A stretch of DNA of 64,000 bases from Leptolyngbyaceae cyanobacterium (GTDB taxonomy: Bacteria > Cyanobacteriota > Cyanobacteriia > Cyanobacteriales > Aerosakkonemataceae). The translations under genes were made by a program, and so were the position numbers. Under the pieces are notes generated by a model that searched no databases, had not been told where the DNA came from, and saw only the letters and a program-made list of their open reading frames with translations. Shown piece by piece: positions 8,255-17,096 of this stretch. How positions within the stretch are numbered: the first letter of the stretch is position 1; every line of letters starts with the position of its first letter. The DNA lies in NCBI GenBank assembly GCA_036703985.1, contig DATNQN010000147.1, positions 1 to 64,000 of the forward strand. The letters are read 5' to 3'.

Positions 8255-11200
8255 TTACTCAGTTTCGCTATCTGCTAGTAATACAAAGAAGACATTTTCT
8301 AACCCTTTTTCAAAGCGTAATGTTTTGACCAAATTTTGCTGTTGAGAAACTAAAGAATTGATTACGATCATATCCGGTTGAACTGCTAATGCCTTGTCAA
8401 TGCACTCTTGCTCGTTACAAGCTTCGGTAACGTTATATCCTTTAGCTTGCAGTACTTCAGAAAGGGTTTTAACAGCTGAAGCATCTTCATCAAGAACTAG
8501 GATTTTTTTCTTTGAAGTACCTTGAGACAGCAGAAATTCAATATTATTATGCAGTTCTTCTGCATTAACCGGCTTGGTAAGATAACGATCTATACCCAGA
8601 CGATAACCCCTTTGTTTATTTTCAACGATCGATATAATGATAATTGGGATGTTCAAGGTCAAGGGATCGTTTTTCAACACGGCAGCCACATCAAAACCGC
8701 TGATTTGAGGCATCATTACATCTAGAATAATTAAGTCGGGCTTTTCTTGTTTTACTTGGTTAAGCGCATCTACACCATCTTTAGCTTCTCTGATTTTATA
8801 ACCTTCTGGTTCTAGCTGCTGCCTGAGAAGGGCGCGAATGTTTTCATCATCATCGACAACCAGAATAGTTTTGGTGCGATCGGGATTAGCAGATTCTGTT
8901 TGTACCAAGCTTTCTTTTAATTGTTTGACCAAAATATCAAAGGAAATCCTCTCTGGCTGAATTGCGATCGCATCAGACATCGGTAAAGTAAACGAAAAAT
9001 TACTTCCCTGACCCGGTTGACTTTCTACCCAAATCGCGCCGCCGTGATGTTCGACTATTTGCTTGCAAATAGGTAGCCCCAAACCGCTACCTTTTGGTTT
9101 GTCTGTGAGGGTATCGCCTACCTGCTGAAACTTCTCAAACACTTTTTGTAAATCTTCTAGTGCGATCCCGATCCCCGTATCGATGACGCTGACAACAATT
9201 GCCTCATTTTGCTGGATTGCTTTGACCGTGCAAGAACCCGTATCCGTAAATTTTACCGCATTAGAAAGCAGATTGATTAATACTTGCAGTAAGCGATCGC
9301 GATCGCCTACTACTTCCGGTAGTCCTTCCGAAACATCCTTAATTAGGGCGATTCCTTTAGTATCAAATAGAGAAGATGTAGCTGCGATCGCTCGTTCGAC
9401 AATTTCTCCTACGGAAGTTGGCTGCATATTCCACTCTATTTTGCCAGCTTCCATTTTGGCGATATCCAAAACATCGTTAATTAAAGTCGTCAACCGTTCG
9501 CCTTCTGAGATAATAATGTTGACATTTTCATTTACCTGTTTAAACGCTCTTTGCGCTTTGCGATCGTCTTGTGGAATCGTCGGTAAAATCGAATCATCAA
9601 GTTTTTTAATAATCAATTTAGCAAAGCCCAGCACTGAAGTTAAAGGCGTCCGCAATTCATGGGATACTGTGGAGATGAAATCAGTTTTCATCCGATCGAT
9701 TTCTCTCTCTTGAGTGATATCCCGGATAACGCTTACCGAACCAAGACACTCAAAAATTGCCGACTCAAAATTAGCAGTTTTTTTGGATATAGTAGTCGCT
9801 AACGCCTTACCAAATTTGTTATTTGCCAGTTCTACTTCGGCGATCAAAACTTCATTCGGACATTCTCTAGTCTGGTTTAATAGTTCTGCTATTTGGCTGT
9901 GGAATATTTCTTGGCAGTCTTTCCCGATAACTTTACTATCTTCCAGACAAAACATTGATAACAAAGCTGGATTGACATGAGTAATCTTGCCATTAGTATC
10001 CGTCACCAACAAACCATCAGCAATGTTGTTAATGATAGCTCTCAAATACGCTACGGTAGCCTGTACTTCGTTTACTGCTTGCGCTAGTTCTAAAGAAATA
10101 GCTGCTTGAGAAGAAAGTATTTTTAATATTTCTAATCTATCTGGAGTAAAGGCACTTTTCGTGAGGTTATTTTCTAAGTATAGGATGCCGATGAGTTTTC
10201 CTTGATGAACGATCGGCATACACAAAATGGATTTAATTTGACGATCGGCAATGTATTCATCTGTGGCGAACATTCCCTCCCTAGCCGCATCGTTTAAAAC
10301 GACATTTTTCTTAGTCCTCTCGACATAATTAATCAGAAGCTTAGGTAAATTTTGGCTATTCTCCACAGGAAGAGAAGGCAATAATACTTGCTTGCTGTCT
10401 GTATAGCTTTCCGCTGCGATCGATAATTTTCCTTCCTTATTCAGCAGAAGAATACCTTTTTGAGCGCCAGCATTTTCGATCAAGATTTGCATTAATTTTT
10501 CCAGCAATCTGTCGAGAACAAGTTCCGAAGAAATCGCTTGTGAAGCTTTAACGACCGTCATTAAATCCAGCATAGCAGAACTTCCAGTTGTCGTAGAATC
10601 TGCCGTCCGGTTTCTTTGGCTATTTCCAGTTTCTTTTGTAAGCAAGCGTAAGAAAAAGTCAGGATAGGTTTCTTCTAAGTGTTTAACTTTCGCTTTTGCT
10701 CCCCAGCGAATATATCCGTAGTAAGCTTCTGTCAGATAAGACTGAGCTACCTTTTCTCTGCTACGAGCAAAGTAAAATTCGGCAGCTAATTCGTTGGCTA
10801 ACGCTTCCTCCTGAATGTAATCGGAGTTTTTGGCTCCGCAAATCGCGCGATCGTAATGCTCCATCGCTACGTAAATTTGCCCCAATACCCGCGCTTTTTC
10901 TGCTTCCACTAAGTCGTACTTATGCTGAAAGTTCTCTGGAGCGTGGTACGCCCATTGCTGCATTTTTTCCTGATTGGACGATACTTGGAGCAGGTATTGT
11001 TGCTGCTCATCTGGTGCGGCGTTGGGGTACACAGCTAAAAGGGCTAGAGATTGGTAGAAATTGTATAAGCTGCTAATAAAAAGTCCGACAGTAGCTTGGC
11101 TGTATGGTAGCGCCGCAGTAGCAGTTTCCACAGCACTTTTCGCTCGTTTAAAGAGATAAAAAAGTATAATTTTGGCTATATAAATAGAAATGAGGGAAGT

Positions 11201-14200
11201 ATTATCTTTTGCTTCCATAAAAAATGACAGCATTTCTTCTTCATCAAAACCATCACTTTTTAATAGACATTTATCTTCTGCTTCTCCTTGTAGATTCAAC
11301 ACCATTTGTCGCCAGATTTTTTGAGAATTGCCCGACCACCCATGTTTTAACTTAGTCATCAGATCGATATATTGTGCAAATTTATTAGCAACAGATTCAA
11401 GATGCTCCCCACAAAAAAATGTTTGAGTGCAATAGTGGTAAGCGCAAAAACCTGCATATTCTATATCCCCAGTTTCCAATCCGCTATAAATACCTTCTTG
11501 TAAAGGCTCTATTCCAGAGCGGATATGCTTTTTCCAGAAGTTGACAGCGCCGTAAAATACATTAGAAATTTTAGCTTTATATTCTTTGGCATTTAATTTA
11601 TCTAATAACTTCAAACCCAGTTCGCCATACCGATATCCAGAGTCAATATCTTCAGCCGTACCGCACAAAATCAAAGCATAAAAACCATACCCTTGAATGG
11701 CAGATGCACAATTTCCATATTTGACCGATATATCGATCATCGTAAATACAAGAGAGGGTAACAAAGAGGGATTCGACCAATAAACAGGAGGAAATAAGGG
11801 AACCAAGATACGCGATGCTGCCAACTTATAAGCATCAGTTAAAATTGGTAGGTTGATTAAATCTTCAATTATCAAGTTTTTTGGTGGTTCTTCTAAGAGG
11901 GTAACTCCAAGCATTTCCACTACAGATAGCCCAGTATCAACAGCATCTTGCACCGCGAGTCGAGCCACGTACATCTGGATTTTTAGCTCGTACACTTTCA
12001 CTTTATCGAGCAAATTTGTTGCTTTTTCCAGGGTAATTTCTGCATAAGAGTTGGCGCGATCGAAGTTGGTATTTAAGTATTCAGCTTCAGTGATTTCTAC
12101 ATAGAGATTGAGAGTGAGTTCGTACTGACTTTCCCAAGACGATGGCGGCAGCAATCCTATACCCACAGATAGATAATTGACGGCGGCATCATAAGCAGTC
12201 GCCGCCTTAGCTTTCTTACCAGCGATGAGATTCAGGTTTGCCAGTTTGTCTCTTTCTGACTCAGAGGTTAGTAAGTCGGTGCCGTAATTTAGTTGGTTGA
12301 CAATATCGAAGATATTTTCGGAAATTTCCTCAGTAGGGGTATGTTCGAGTAGCAGTTCGCCGATTTTTAGGTGAGTTTGTTTTTTATTCTCATTTGGAAT
12401 TAGGGAATAAGCTGCTTGCTGTACGCGATCGTGCAAAAACTTGTAGCGAACCTTTACCGATTCCACAGGTATTGCTACCTGTACCGAATTATCAAAAACC
12501 AACGGAATTTTGTAGCTTTCATTCAAAGGAAGAACCAACCCCGCTTGCAGCGCATTCCACAAATCAGCAGCCGTTTCTGGTTCGGATTTTTGATTGACTA
12601 TGCTTAAAACATCTAAATTAAACTTGTCACCAATACAAGCCGCTAATTTTAAAACTTGCTGGGTTTCTTCGGGCAGTTTTTGAATATTTCTGGCAATTAA
12701 TTCGACTACATTATAATCAGTGATACCTACTGTTTGAATTTGCTTGATATCCCACTGCCAGATGCCAGATTTATAATCAAATGTTAATAATTTTTCAGAA
12801 TGCAGGGTAGCGAGCATCTGAGTGAAGAAGAAGGGATTGCCCTGAGTTTTATTGAAAATCAACTCTGCTAGCGGCTGCGATCGACCTGTTCGATCGTGTA
12901 GCGTATCGGCAACTAATTGATCGACATGATGAATATCTAAAGGTTGCAGTGTAATCGTTTCTATGGCAGCACCCGTTTTTTTAATTTCATCCAGCGTCAA
13001 CATCAACGGATGAGTCGGGCTGACTTCGTTATCTCGATAAGCTCCGATCAGCAACAGATATTGGCTATCAGGATCGCTCATTAACAGTTGAATTAACTTC
13101 AAAGAAGCTGAATCTGCCCACTGTAAATCATCTAAGAAAACCACTAACGGGTGCGAGGGTTTAGTAAATACATGAATGAACTCTCGAAACACCCGATTGA
13201 ATCGATTTTGAGATTCAGAAGGCCCCAATTGGGGAACGGGCGGTTGTTTACCGATGATCTGTTCTATTTCGGGAATAACATCGACAATAATTTGACCGTT
13301 GGATCTGAGAGCTTCTAAAATTTGTGTTTTCCAAACTAATATTTTTTCAGCGGGTTCTGTTAGTAAATGTCTTACTAACTCGTCAAAAGCTTGAATCACC
13401 GCCGCATAAGGAATATTTCGCTTAAATTGATCGAATTTGCCGGATATAAAATAGCCACGCTTGGCTACAATAGGTTTGTGTACTTCATTAATAACACTTG
13501 TTTTGCCAATACCTGAATAACCACCCACGAGCATTGTTTCGCTGTTACCAGTGCTGACGCGATTCTCCTCCGGAGACGCTACGCGATCGAATACTTCTAA
13601 TAATCGCCTTACTTCTGCTTCCCGTCCGTAAAGTTTTTGGGGAATGATAAATTGACCGTATTTATCCAATTTTCCGGGAATGAATTTATCGATTTTTCCG
13701 ATATTTTGTAATTGGTTAAGGCAAATTTCTAAGTCGGCTTTTAGTCCCAGTCCGCTTTGATATCTGTCTTCTGCGGTTTTGGATAATAACTTCATCACGA
13801 TATCAGAAACCGCCCCGGGAATTTCTGGTTCGATCTGATGAGGCGGTTGTGGTTGTTTAGCTATGTGGCAGTGAACTAATTCCAGCGGATCGGTAGCATT
13901 AAAGGGCAATTGACCTGTCAGCATTTCATAAAATGTTACCCCTAACGAGTAAAAATCAGTGCGGTAATCAATAGAGCGATTCATTCTTCCGGTTTGCTCT
14001 GGCGACATATAAATAAGAGTGCCTTCTAGCAAATTCGGATTGCTGAGATTCTGATTTTCTCTGGATAAGCTTGAAGCAATGCTAAAGTCAATAATTTTAG
14101 CTCGCTCTGTTTGACTGTTAATGATAATGTTTTGGGGTTTAATATCTTTATGAATAATTTGGTTTTGATGCAGTTGAGCTAGAGTTGAGGCGAGTTGTAT

Positions 14201-14530
14201 GGCAATTGAAAGAAACTTTACAATTTCAATTTTTTCACCTTTGAGGTAACGTTTTAGGGAGATTCCCGAAAAATCTTCTAATATTAAAGCTAGACTATTA
14301 TGGGAATTTTCTAAACCTAATGGCTTAATAATTCCTGGAATATCTAATTTTTGCAAAATTTTATATTCATGTCTGAGTTTGGTGATTTCTTCCAATGTAG
14401 GATACTCGGCTTTGAGGGTTTTAATAATCACCGAAATATTAGAGTCTTCTCTAATGCCACGATAAATAAGAGTACTAACACCTATTTGTATTTTCTCGGT
14501 GATTTGATAACCTGGGATTGAAATTGCCAT
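8255..14530 (-). CDS. Giant Ser/Thr kinase-AAA-GAF-PAS-histidine kinase-receiver protein
   Basis: A 2091-residue HstK-type sensor. Order seen: Ser/Thr kinase (about 8-275; Lys37, Asp129 in HKDIKPQN, Asp148 in DFS, where DFG is usual), STAND/AAA ATPase (Walker A GYSGIGKTS at 337-345, Walker [12 protein letters not shown]), a long helical repeat region (about 650-1300), GAF (about 1335-1480), PAS (about 1500-1600), HisKA with VSHELRTPL (near 1622), HATPase ending in GSGLGLPI, REC1 (about 1885-2000, DVMMP intact) and a truncated REC2 (about 2008-2091). REC2 keeps the acidic pair LDED but has Asn2058 where the phosphorylated Asp belongs. It appears monocistronic and convergent with the phytochrome gene. 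A 22-base palindrome lies 84 bases upstream. Confidence 0.92.
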   Translation of the reverse strand: MAISIPGYQITEKIQIGVSTLIYRGIREDSNISVIIKTLKAEYPTLEEITKLRHEYKILQKLDIPGIIKPLGLENSHNSLALILEDFSGISLKRYLKGEKIEIVKFLSIAIQLASTLAQLHQNQIIHKDIKPQNIIINSQTERAKIIDFSIASSLSRENQNLSNPNLLEGTLIYMSPEQTGRMNRSIDYRTDFYSLGVTFYEMLTGQLPFNATDPLELVHCHIAKQPQPPHQIEPEIPGAVSDIVMKLLSKTAEDRYQSGLGLKADLEICLNQLQNIGKIDKFIPGKLDKYGQFIIPQKLYGREAEVRRLLEVFDRVASPEENRVSTGNSETMLVGGYSGIGKTSVINEVHKPIVAKRGYFISGKFDQFKRNIPYAAVIQAFDELVRHLLTEPAEKILVWKTQILEALRSNGQIIVDVIPEIEQIIGKQPPVPQLGPSESQNRFNRVFREFIHVFTKPSHPLVVFLDDLQWADSASLKLIQLLMSDPDSQYLLLIGAYRDNEVSPTHPLMLTLDEIKKTGAAIETITLQPLDIHHVDQLVADTLHDRTGRSQPLAELIFNKTQGNPFFFTQMLATLHSEKLLTFDYKSGIWQWDIKQIQTVGITDYNVVELIARNIQKLPEETQQVLKLAACIGDKFNLDVLSIVNQKSEPETAADLWNALQAGLVLPLNESYKIPLVFDNSVQVAIPVESVKVRYKFLHDRVQQAAYSLIPNENKKQTHLKIGELLLEHTPTEEISENIFDIVNQLNYGTDLLTSESERDKLANLNLIAGKKAKAATAYDAAVNYLSVGIGLLPPSSWESQYELTLNLYVEITEAEYLNTNFDRANSYAEITLEKATNLLDKVKVYELKIQMYVARLAVQDAVDTGLSVVEMLGVTLLEEPPKNLIIEDLINLPILTDAYKLAASRILVPLFPPVYWSNPSLLPSLVFTMIDISVKYGNCASAIQGYGFYALILCGTAEDIDSGYRYGELGLKLLDKLNAKEYKAKISNVFYGAVNFWKKHIRSGIEPLQEGIYSGLETGDIEYAGFCAYHYCTQTFFCGEHLESVANKFAQYIDLMTKLKHGWSGNSQKIWRQMVLNLQGEAEDKCLLKSDGFDEEEMLSFFMEAKDNTSLISIYIAKIILFYLFKRAKSAVETATAALPYSQATVGLFISSLYNFYQSLALLAVYPNAAPDEQQQYLLQVSSNQEKMQQWAYHAPENFQHKYDLVEAEKARVLGQIYVAMEHYDRAICGAKNSDYIQEEALANELAAEFYFARSREKVAQSYLTEAYYGYIRWGAKAKVKHLEETYPDFFLRLLTKETGNSQRNRTADSTTTGSSAMLDLMTVVKASQAISSELVLDRLLEKLMQILIENAGAQKGILLLNKEGKLSIAAESYTDSKQVLLPSLPVENSQNLPKLLINYVERTKKNVVLNDAAREGMFATDEYIADRQIKSILCMPIVHQGKLIGILYLENNLTKSAFTPDRLEILKILSSQAAISLELAQAVNEVQATVAYLRAIINNIADGLLVTDTNGKITHVNPALLSMFCLEDSKVIGKDCQEIFHSQIAELLNQTRECPNEVLIAEVELANNKFGKALATTISKKTANFESAIFECLGSVSVIRDITQEREIDRMKTDFISTVSHELRTPLTSVLGFAKLIIKKLDDSILPTIPQDDRKAQRAFKQVNENVNIIISEGERLTTLINDVLDIAKMEAGKIEWNMQPTSVGEIVERAIAATSSLFDTKGIALIKDVSEGLPEVVGDRDRLLQVLINLLSNAVKFTDTGSCTVKAIQQNEAIVVSVIDTGIGIALEDLQKVFEKFQQVGDTLTDKPKGSGLGLPICKQIVEHHGGAIWVESQPGQGSNFSFTLPMSDAIAIQPERISFDILVKQLKESLVQTESANPDRTKTILVVDDDENIRALLRQQLEPEGYKIREAKDGVDALNQVKQEKPDLIILDVMMPQISGFDVAAVLKNDPLTLNIPIIIISIVENKQRGYRLGIDRYLTKPVNAEELHNNIEFLLSQGTSKKKILVLDEDASAVKTLSEVLQAKGYNVTEACNEQECIDKALAVQPDMIVINSLVSQQQNLVKTLRFEKGLENVFFVLLADSETE

Positions 14531-15051
14531 TCGTACTTACTCCGGAGATATCACTTAATTAATAAACGTTACTAAATTGTAGCCTTTCTAAAAGCTAGTA
14601 AGCAGGCATAATTGTTTACTTTAGATAAAGTAAACTGTTGAGTATGCTCTCATCGTTAGTAACACGTTGCGTAACAAAAAACAAGTAAAGTGAAAACTTT
14701 AAAAACAATCGTAAGTTGTTTTTAGTTATAAATGCACTGTATTAATTCTATAGACACTTCTAAAAACTGTCAAAGCTCTTTTAATATTAAATTTAGACTG
14801 CCTGACCTTTGTCTGAGAACTATCACTAATTGAGAATTAATACTTTCGAGTTTTTCAACTACCCGTTTGGGTTCAGTCGGAGCGAGGAATATTAACGTAA
14901 TTTATAGCAACTTATTGTTAGAGTTAAATACGGGAACACGGGAGCAGGGGGAAAGATTAGTGACACGGTTAAAGTGAATCGGTGATGAAATGCTCGAATT
15001 TCAATCGATCGGTATGTCAGCTGATAGTTACTTTGTCAAAGTAAAACTTAG
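14531..15051. other. Intergenic region upstream of the giant kinase
   Basis: No coding potential was found. It holds the 14614-14635 palindrome and, at 15028-15044, a related smaller one (arms TTACTTTG and CAAAGTAA around one T) just past the stop codon of the minus-strand gene at 15052. The second could serve that gene as a weak terminator. Confidence 0.4.
14614..14635. promoter_or_regulatory. Perfect palindrome, candidate operator
   Basis: Arms GTTTACTTTA and TAAAGTAAAC are separated by GA. It lies 84 bases upstream of the start codon of the 2091-residue kinase on the minus strand, a reasonable place for a dimeric regulator. The core ACTTT...AAAGT recurs at 15028-15044. I do not recognise the cognate regulator. 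Confidence 0.35.
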
Positions 15052-15444
15052 CTATTGACTAAGTTCTGTTTGCAAATACCTTTGCATATTTGAGTCAACA
15101 AAATTTTGACCTATATTCAGTAGCCATTTCTCAAGAAAGCGGTTTGGATCTTGAAGCCGTAGTCTTTGGGAGCGAACAGTACCTCTGTAGAATCCGATCG
15201 ACTCCCTAACTCCTTGCTGATTTACATAGTGAACGACCACTCCCCGATAACCAAGCCCAGGTGGAGGTGGTAATGATTCTTTAGCAATTTCAGGTAATTT
15301 GTCGATCTGCTGTTCGAGTTCGACACACTGAGACTGACTAAGATACCAAGTGGGATTGGGCAAACCAGAAAAAACATTTAATTCTATGGCAACGGGTGCC
15401 GAACACATTGTTGTGACTGCAAGGGATACGAGGGGAGCAAGCAT
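15052..15444 (-). CDS. Small exported protein of unknown function
   Basis: A 130-residue protein with a hydrophobic N terminus (about 1-20, LAPLVSLAVTTMCSAPVA) that looks like a short signal peptide. The mature part opens with IELNVFSGLPNPTWYLS, and has a proline patch LPPPPGLGYRG and a C-terminal helix. The VFSGxPNPTW pattern recurs in cyanobacterial hypothetical proteins as I remember them, but no function is known. An in-frame stop lies four codons before the ATG, so the start is well bounded. It sits alone between the two giant kinase loci. Confidence 0.6.
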   Translation of the reverse strand: MLAPLVSLAVTTMCSAPVAIELNVFSGLPNPTWYLSQSQCVELEQQIDKLPEIAKESLPPPPGLGYRGVVVHYVNQQGVRESIGFYRGTVRSQRLRLQDPNRFLEKWLLNIGQNFVDSNMQRYLQTELSQ

Positions 15445-16066
15445 CTTAATTTTTCTCTACTGGCTATAGGACTCATATAAACAAAGTTTTCTTCATCCTC
15501 AAAGGCAAGGATTTCTGATTAGGGAACGTGCATTTTTATCCTCTGGCGAGATCGCTCTCACTTTTCGGTCTACCGACCTTAGTGTCTTGCAAATGGCTAA
15601 ACCTCAAAACCCTGATTTTTCGTTGAAAACCCCGGTTTTTTAAGCTTTATTGAGAAAGTTGCAACATCTGAGTTAACTTAGTTTTACTCCATTAAAATTA
15701 AGTTAACCCCTGGCCCTGGTATGCAAGGAATTCACCCCAAATACAGCCATTGACCCAAAAAAATGTGATGTAAAGCCTTGTTAAATCTTTACATCTTTTA
15801 ATATTATAAAGCTAGTTTATTTACATTAATTTACTGATGGACTCTTGACTATTCTTTAAGTTAAATTTTATACTAAAACCGCTATAAAGTAATAATAAAA
15901 AAATAAAATTATGTTTGAAAAACCAATTAATTATTTAAAAATAATTAACAATTTTTTGTATATTCTAAGCCTATTTTTAAGGGCGTTAAAACCTTTTTGT
16001 ATGCAATTAAAAGTATACAATATCGCCTAATTTTCCCGTAATATCGACATAATATTGAGATCTAAA
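15445..16066. other. AT-rich intergenic region
   Basis: No gene is seen. The region separates two divergently transcribed genes for exported proteins and must hold both promoters. From about 15780 it is very AT-rich, with several A/T runs. A loose repeat of AAAACCC and CCGGTTTTTT occurs near 15605-15642. No operator or RNA could be assigned. Confidence 0.35.
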
Positions 16067-16828
16067 ATGAAAAAAATAAATTATTTGCTGTCATTTTTCG
16101 TATTTGTTTGTACGCAAGGCTTATTTTTTCATAAAGGACTTTCCCAGTTATCTCCCGATCCCTTAAAAGAAAAGTATCGTTCTGCCATACAAGATGCCGC
16201 CTTGGTTGAATCTGATAAAATCTTTGATAATTTAATTCAAATTACTCCGGATAATCGCCTAATTGTTTGGGATGAAAGCCAGACAAAAATATTGGTAGTA
16301 ACTTGGAAAAGCCAAAGAAATTACGAGCAGTACATCAAGCCTAACAGTAATACTTCGCCATTTGAAGACAAAGTGATTTGGGTAACAGTTGCTTCTCAGG
16401 TCAAAGAATTCTGCAATCAATATTTGAAAGATCATCCTCAAGCGACTGAAGAAGATTTAAACCTGCGTTTAAAGCAATATCTTGGGTTAGCACCCGACTG
16501 GAAATACGATCTTTTTGTCGAAATGTGGGTCAGACCACAAGACCTCTTTCGTCCCTGTGTGAACCCAGACATTACAACTCGACAATGCCCGTTAAATTTT
16601 GAGGCAGCGATACCAAAAGTACCAGGCATCAGAGACTATCAATTGTTTTATCAAAACCTATACTTTAAAAGTATTCGCCAAGCTCTACAACCTTGGACTG
16701 GTCTTGGTTATACTTATGACTGGGGCAACTCAGTTAATCGTGTGGGTGCCAGTGAGTTTATTTTGGTTCCTGGAGCAGCCTACAAGCTTAATCAAGCTGT
16801 ACCTACTATGAATTACTGCCGACCGTGA
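16067..16828 (+). CDS. Exported protein of unknown function
   Basis: A 253-residue protein. The start was placed at the ATG at 16067 (MKKINYLLSFFVFVCTQ), which gives a standard signal peptide; an in-frame TTG four codons earlier is less likely. The mature part begins near QLSPDPLKEKYRSAI. It carries DNRLIVWDESQTKILVVTWK, four cysteines (EFCNQY, RPCVNP, RQCPLN, NYCRP) that could form disulphides, and a C-terminal GYTYDWGNSVNRVGASEFI. No known domain is recognised. It probably acts in the periplasm or thylakoid lumen. Confidence 0.65.
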   Translation: MKKINYLLSFFVFVCTQGLFFHKGLSQLSPDPLKEKYRSAIQDAALVESDKIFDNLIQITPDNRLIVWDESQTKILVVTWKSQRNYEQYIKPNSNTSPFEDKVIWVTVASQVKEFCNQYLKDHPQATEEDLNLRLKQYLGLAPDWKYDLFVEMWVRPQDLFRPCVNPDITTRQCPLNFEAAIPKVPGIRDYQLFYQNLYFKSIRQALQPWTGLGYTYDWGNSVNRVGASEFILVPGAAYKLNQAVPTMNYCRP

Positions 16829-17096
16829 GCGTAAATAAACTAATTTTGGACAAATAAAATAACACTATATAGCTAGGGACTAGGGGCTAGGAGAAGAAGG
16901 GTCTAGAATCCAGGATTTTAGCAATTAATAATGCCTTAATCGACGAGAGCGGTTGCTATAGTTTTTAAAACTATTTAGCTCGCTACACAAATGGCTAAAA
17001 TCCAAACAGAGCTAATAAAATTTGTGTAAAAAGGGGGAAAGAGCGTAGTAGAACGGATTTAGTATATTAGATCCGAAAGAACCGTGTTTATTAGGA

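Noticed and set aside
9183-9980. Plus-strand open frames opposite the 2091-residue kinase
   Set aside because: They are antisense to conserved HK and PAS domains; low-complexity serine-rich translations typical of shadow frames.
16055-16066. TTG start for the exported protein
   Set aside because: The ATG at 16067 gives a standard signal peptide beginning MKK.
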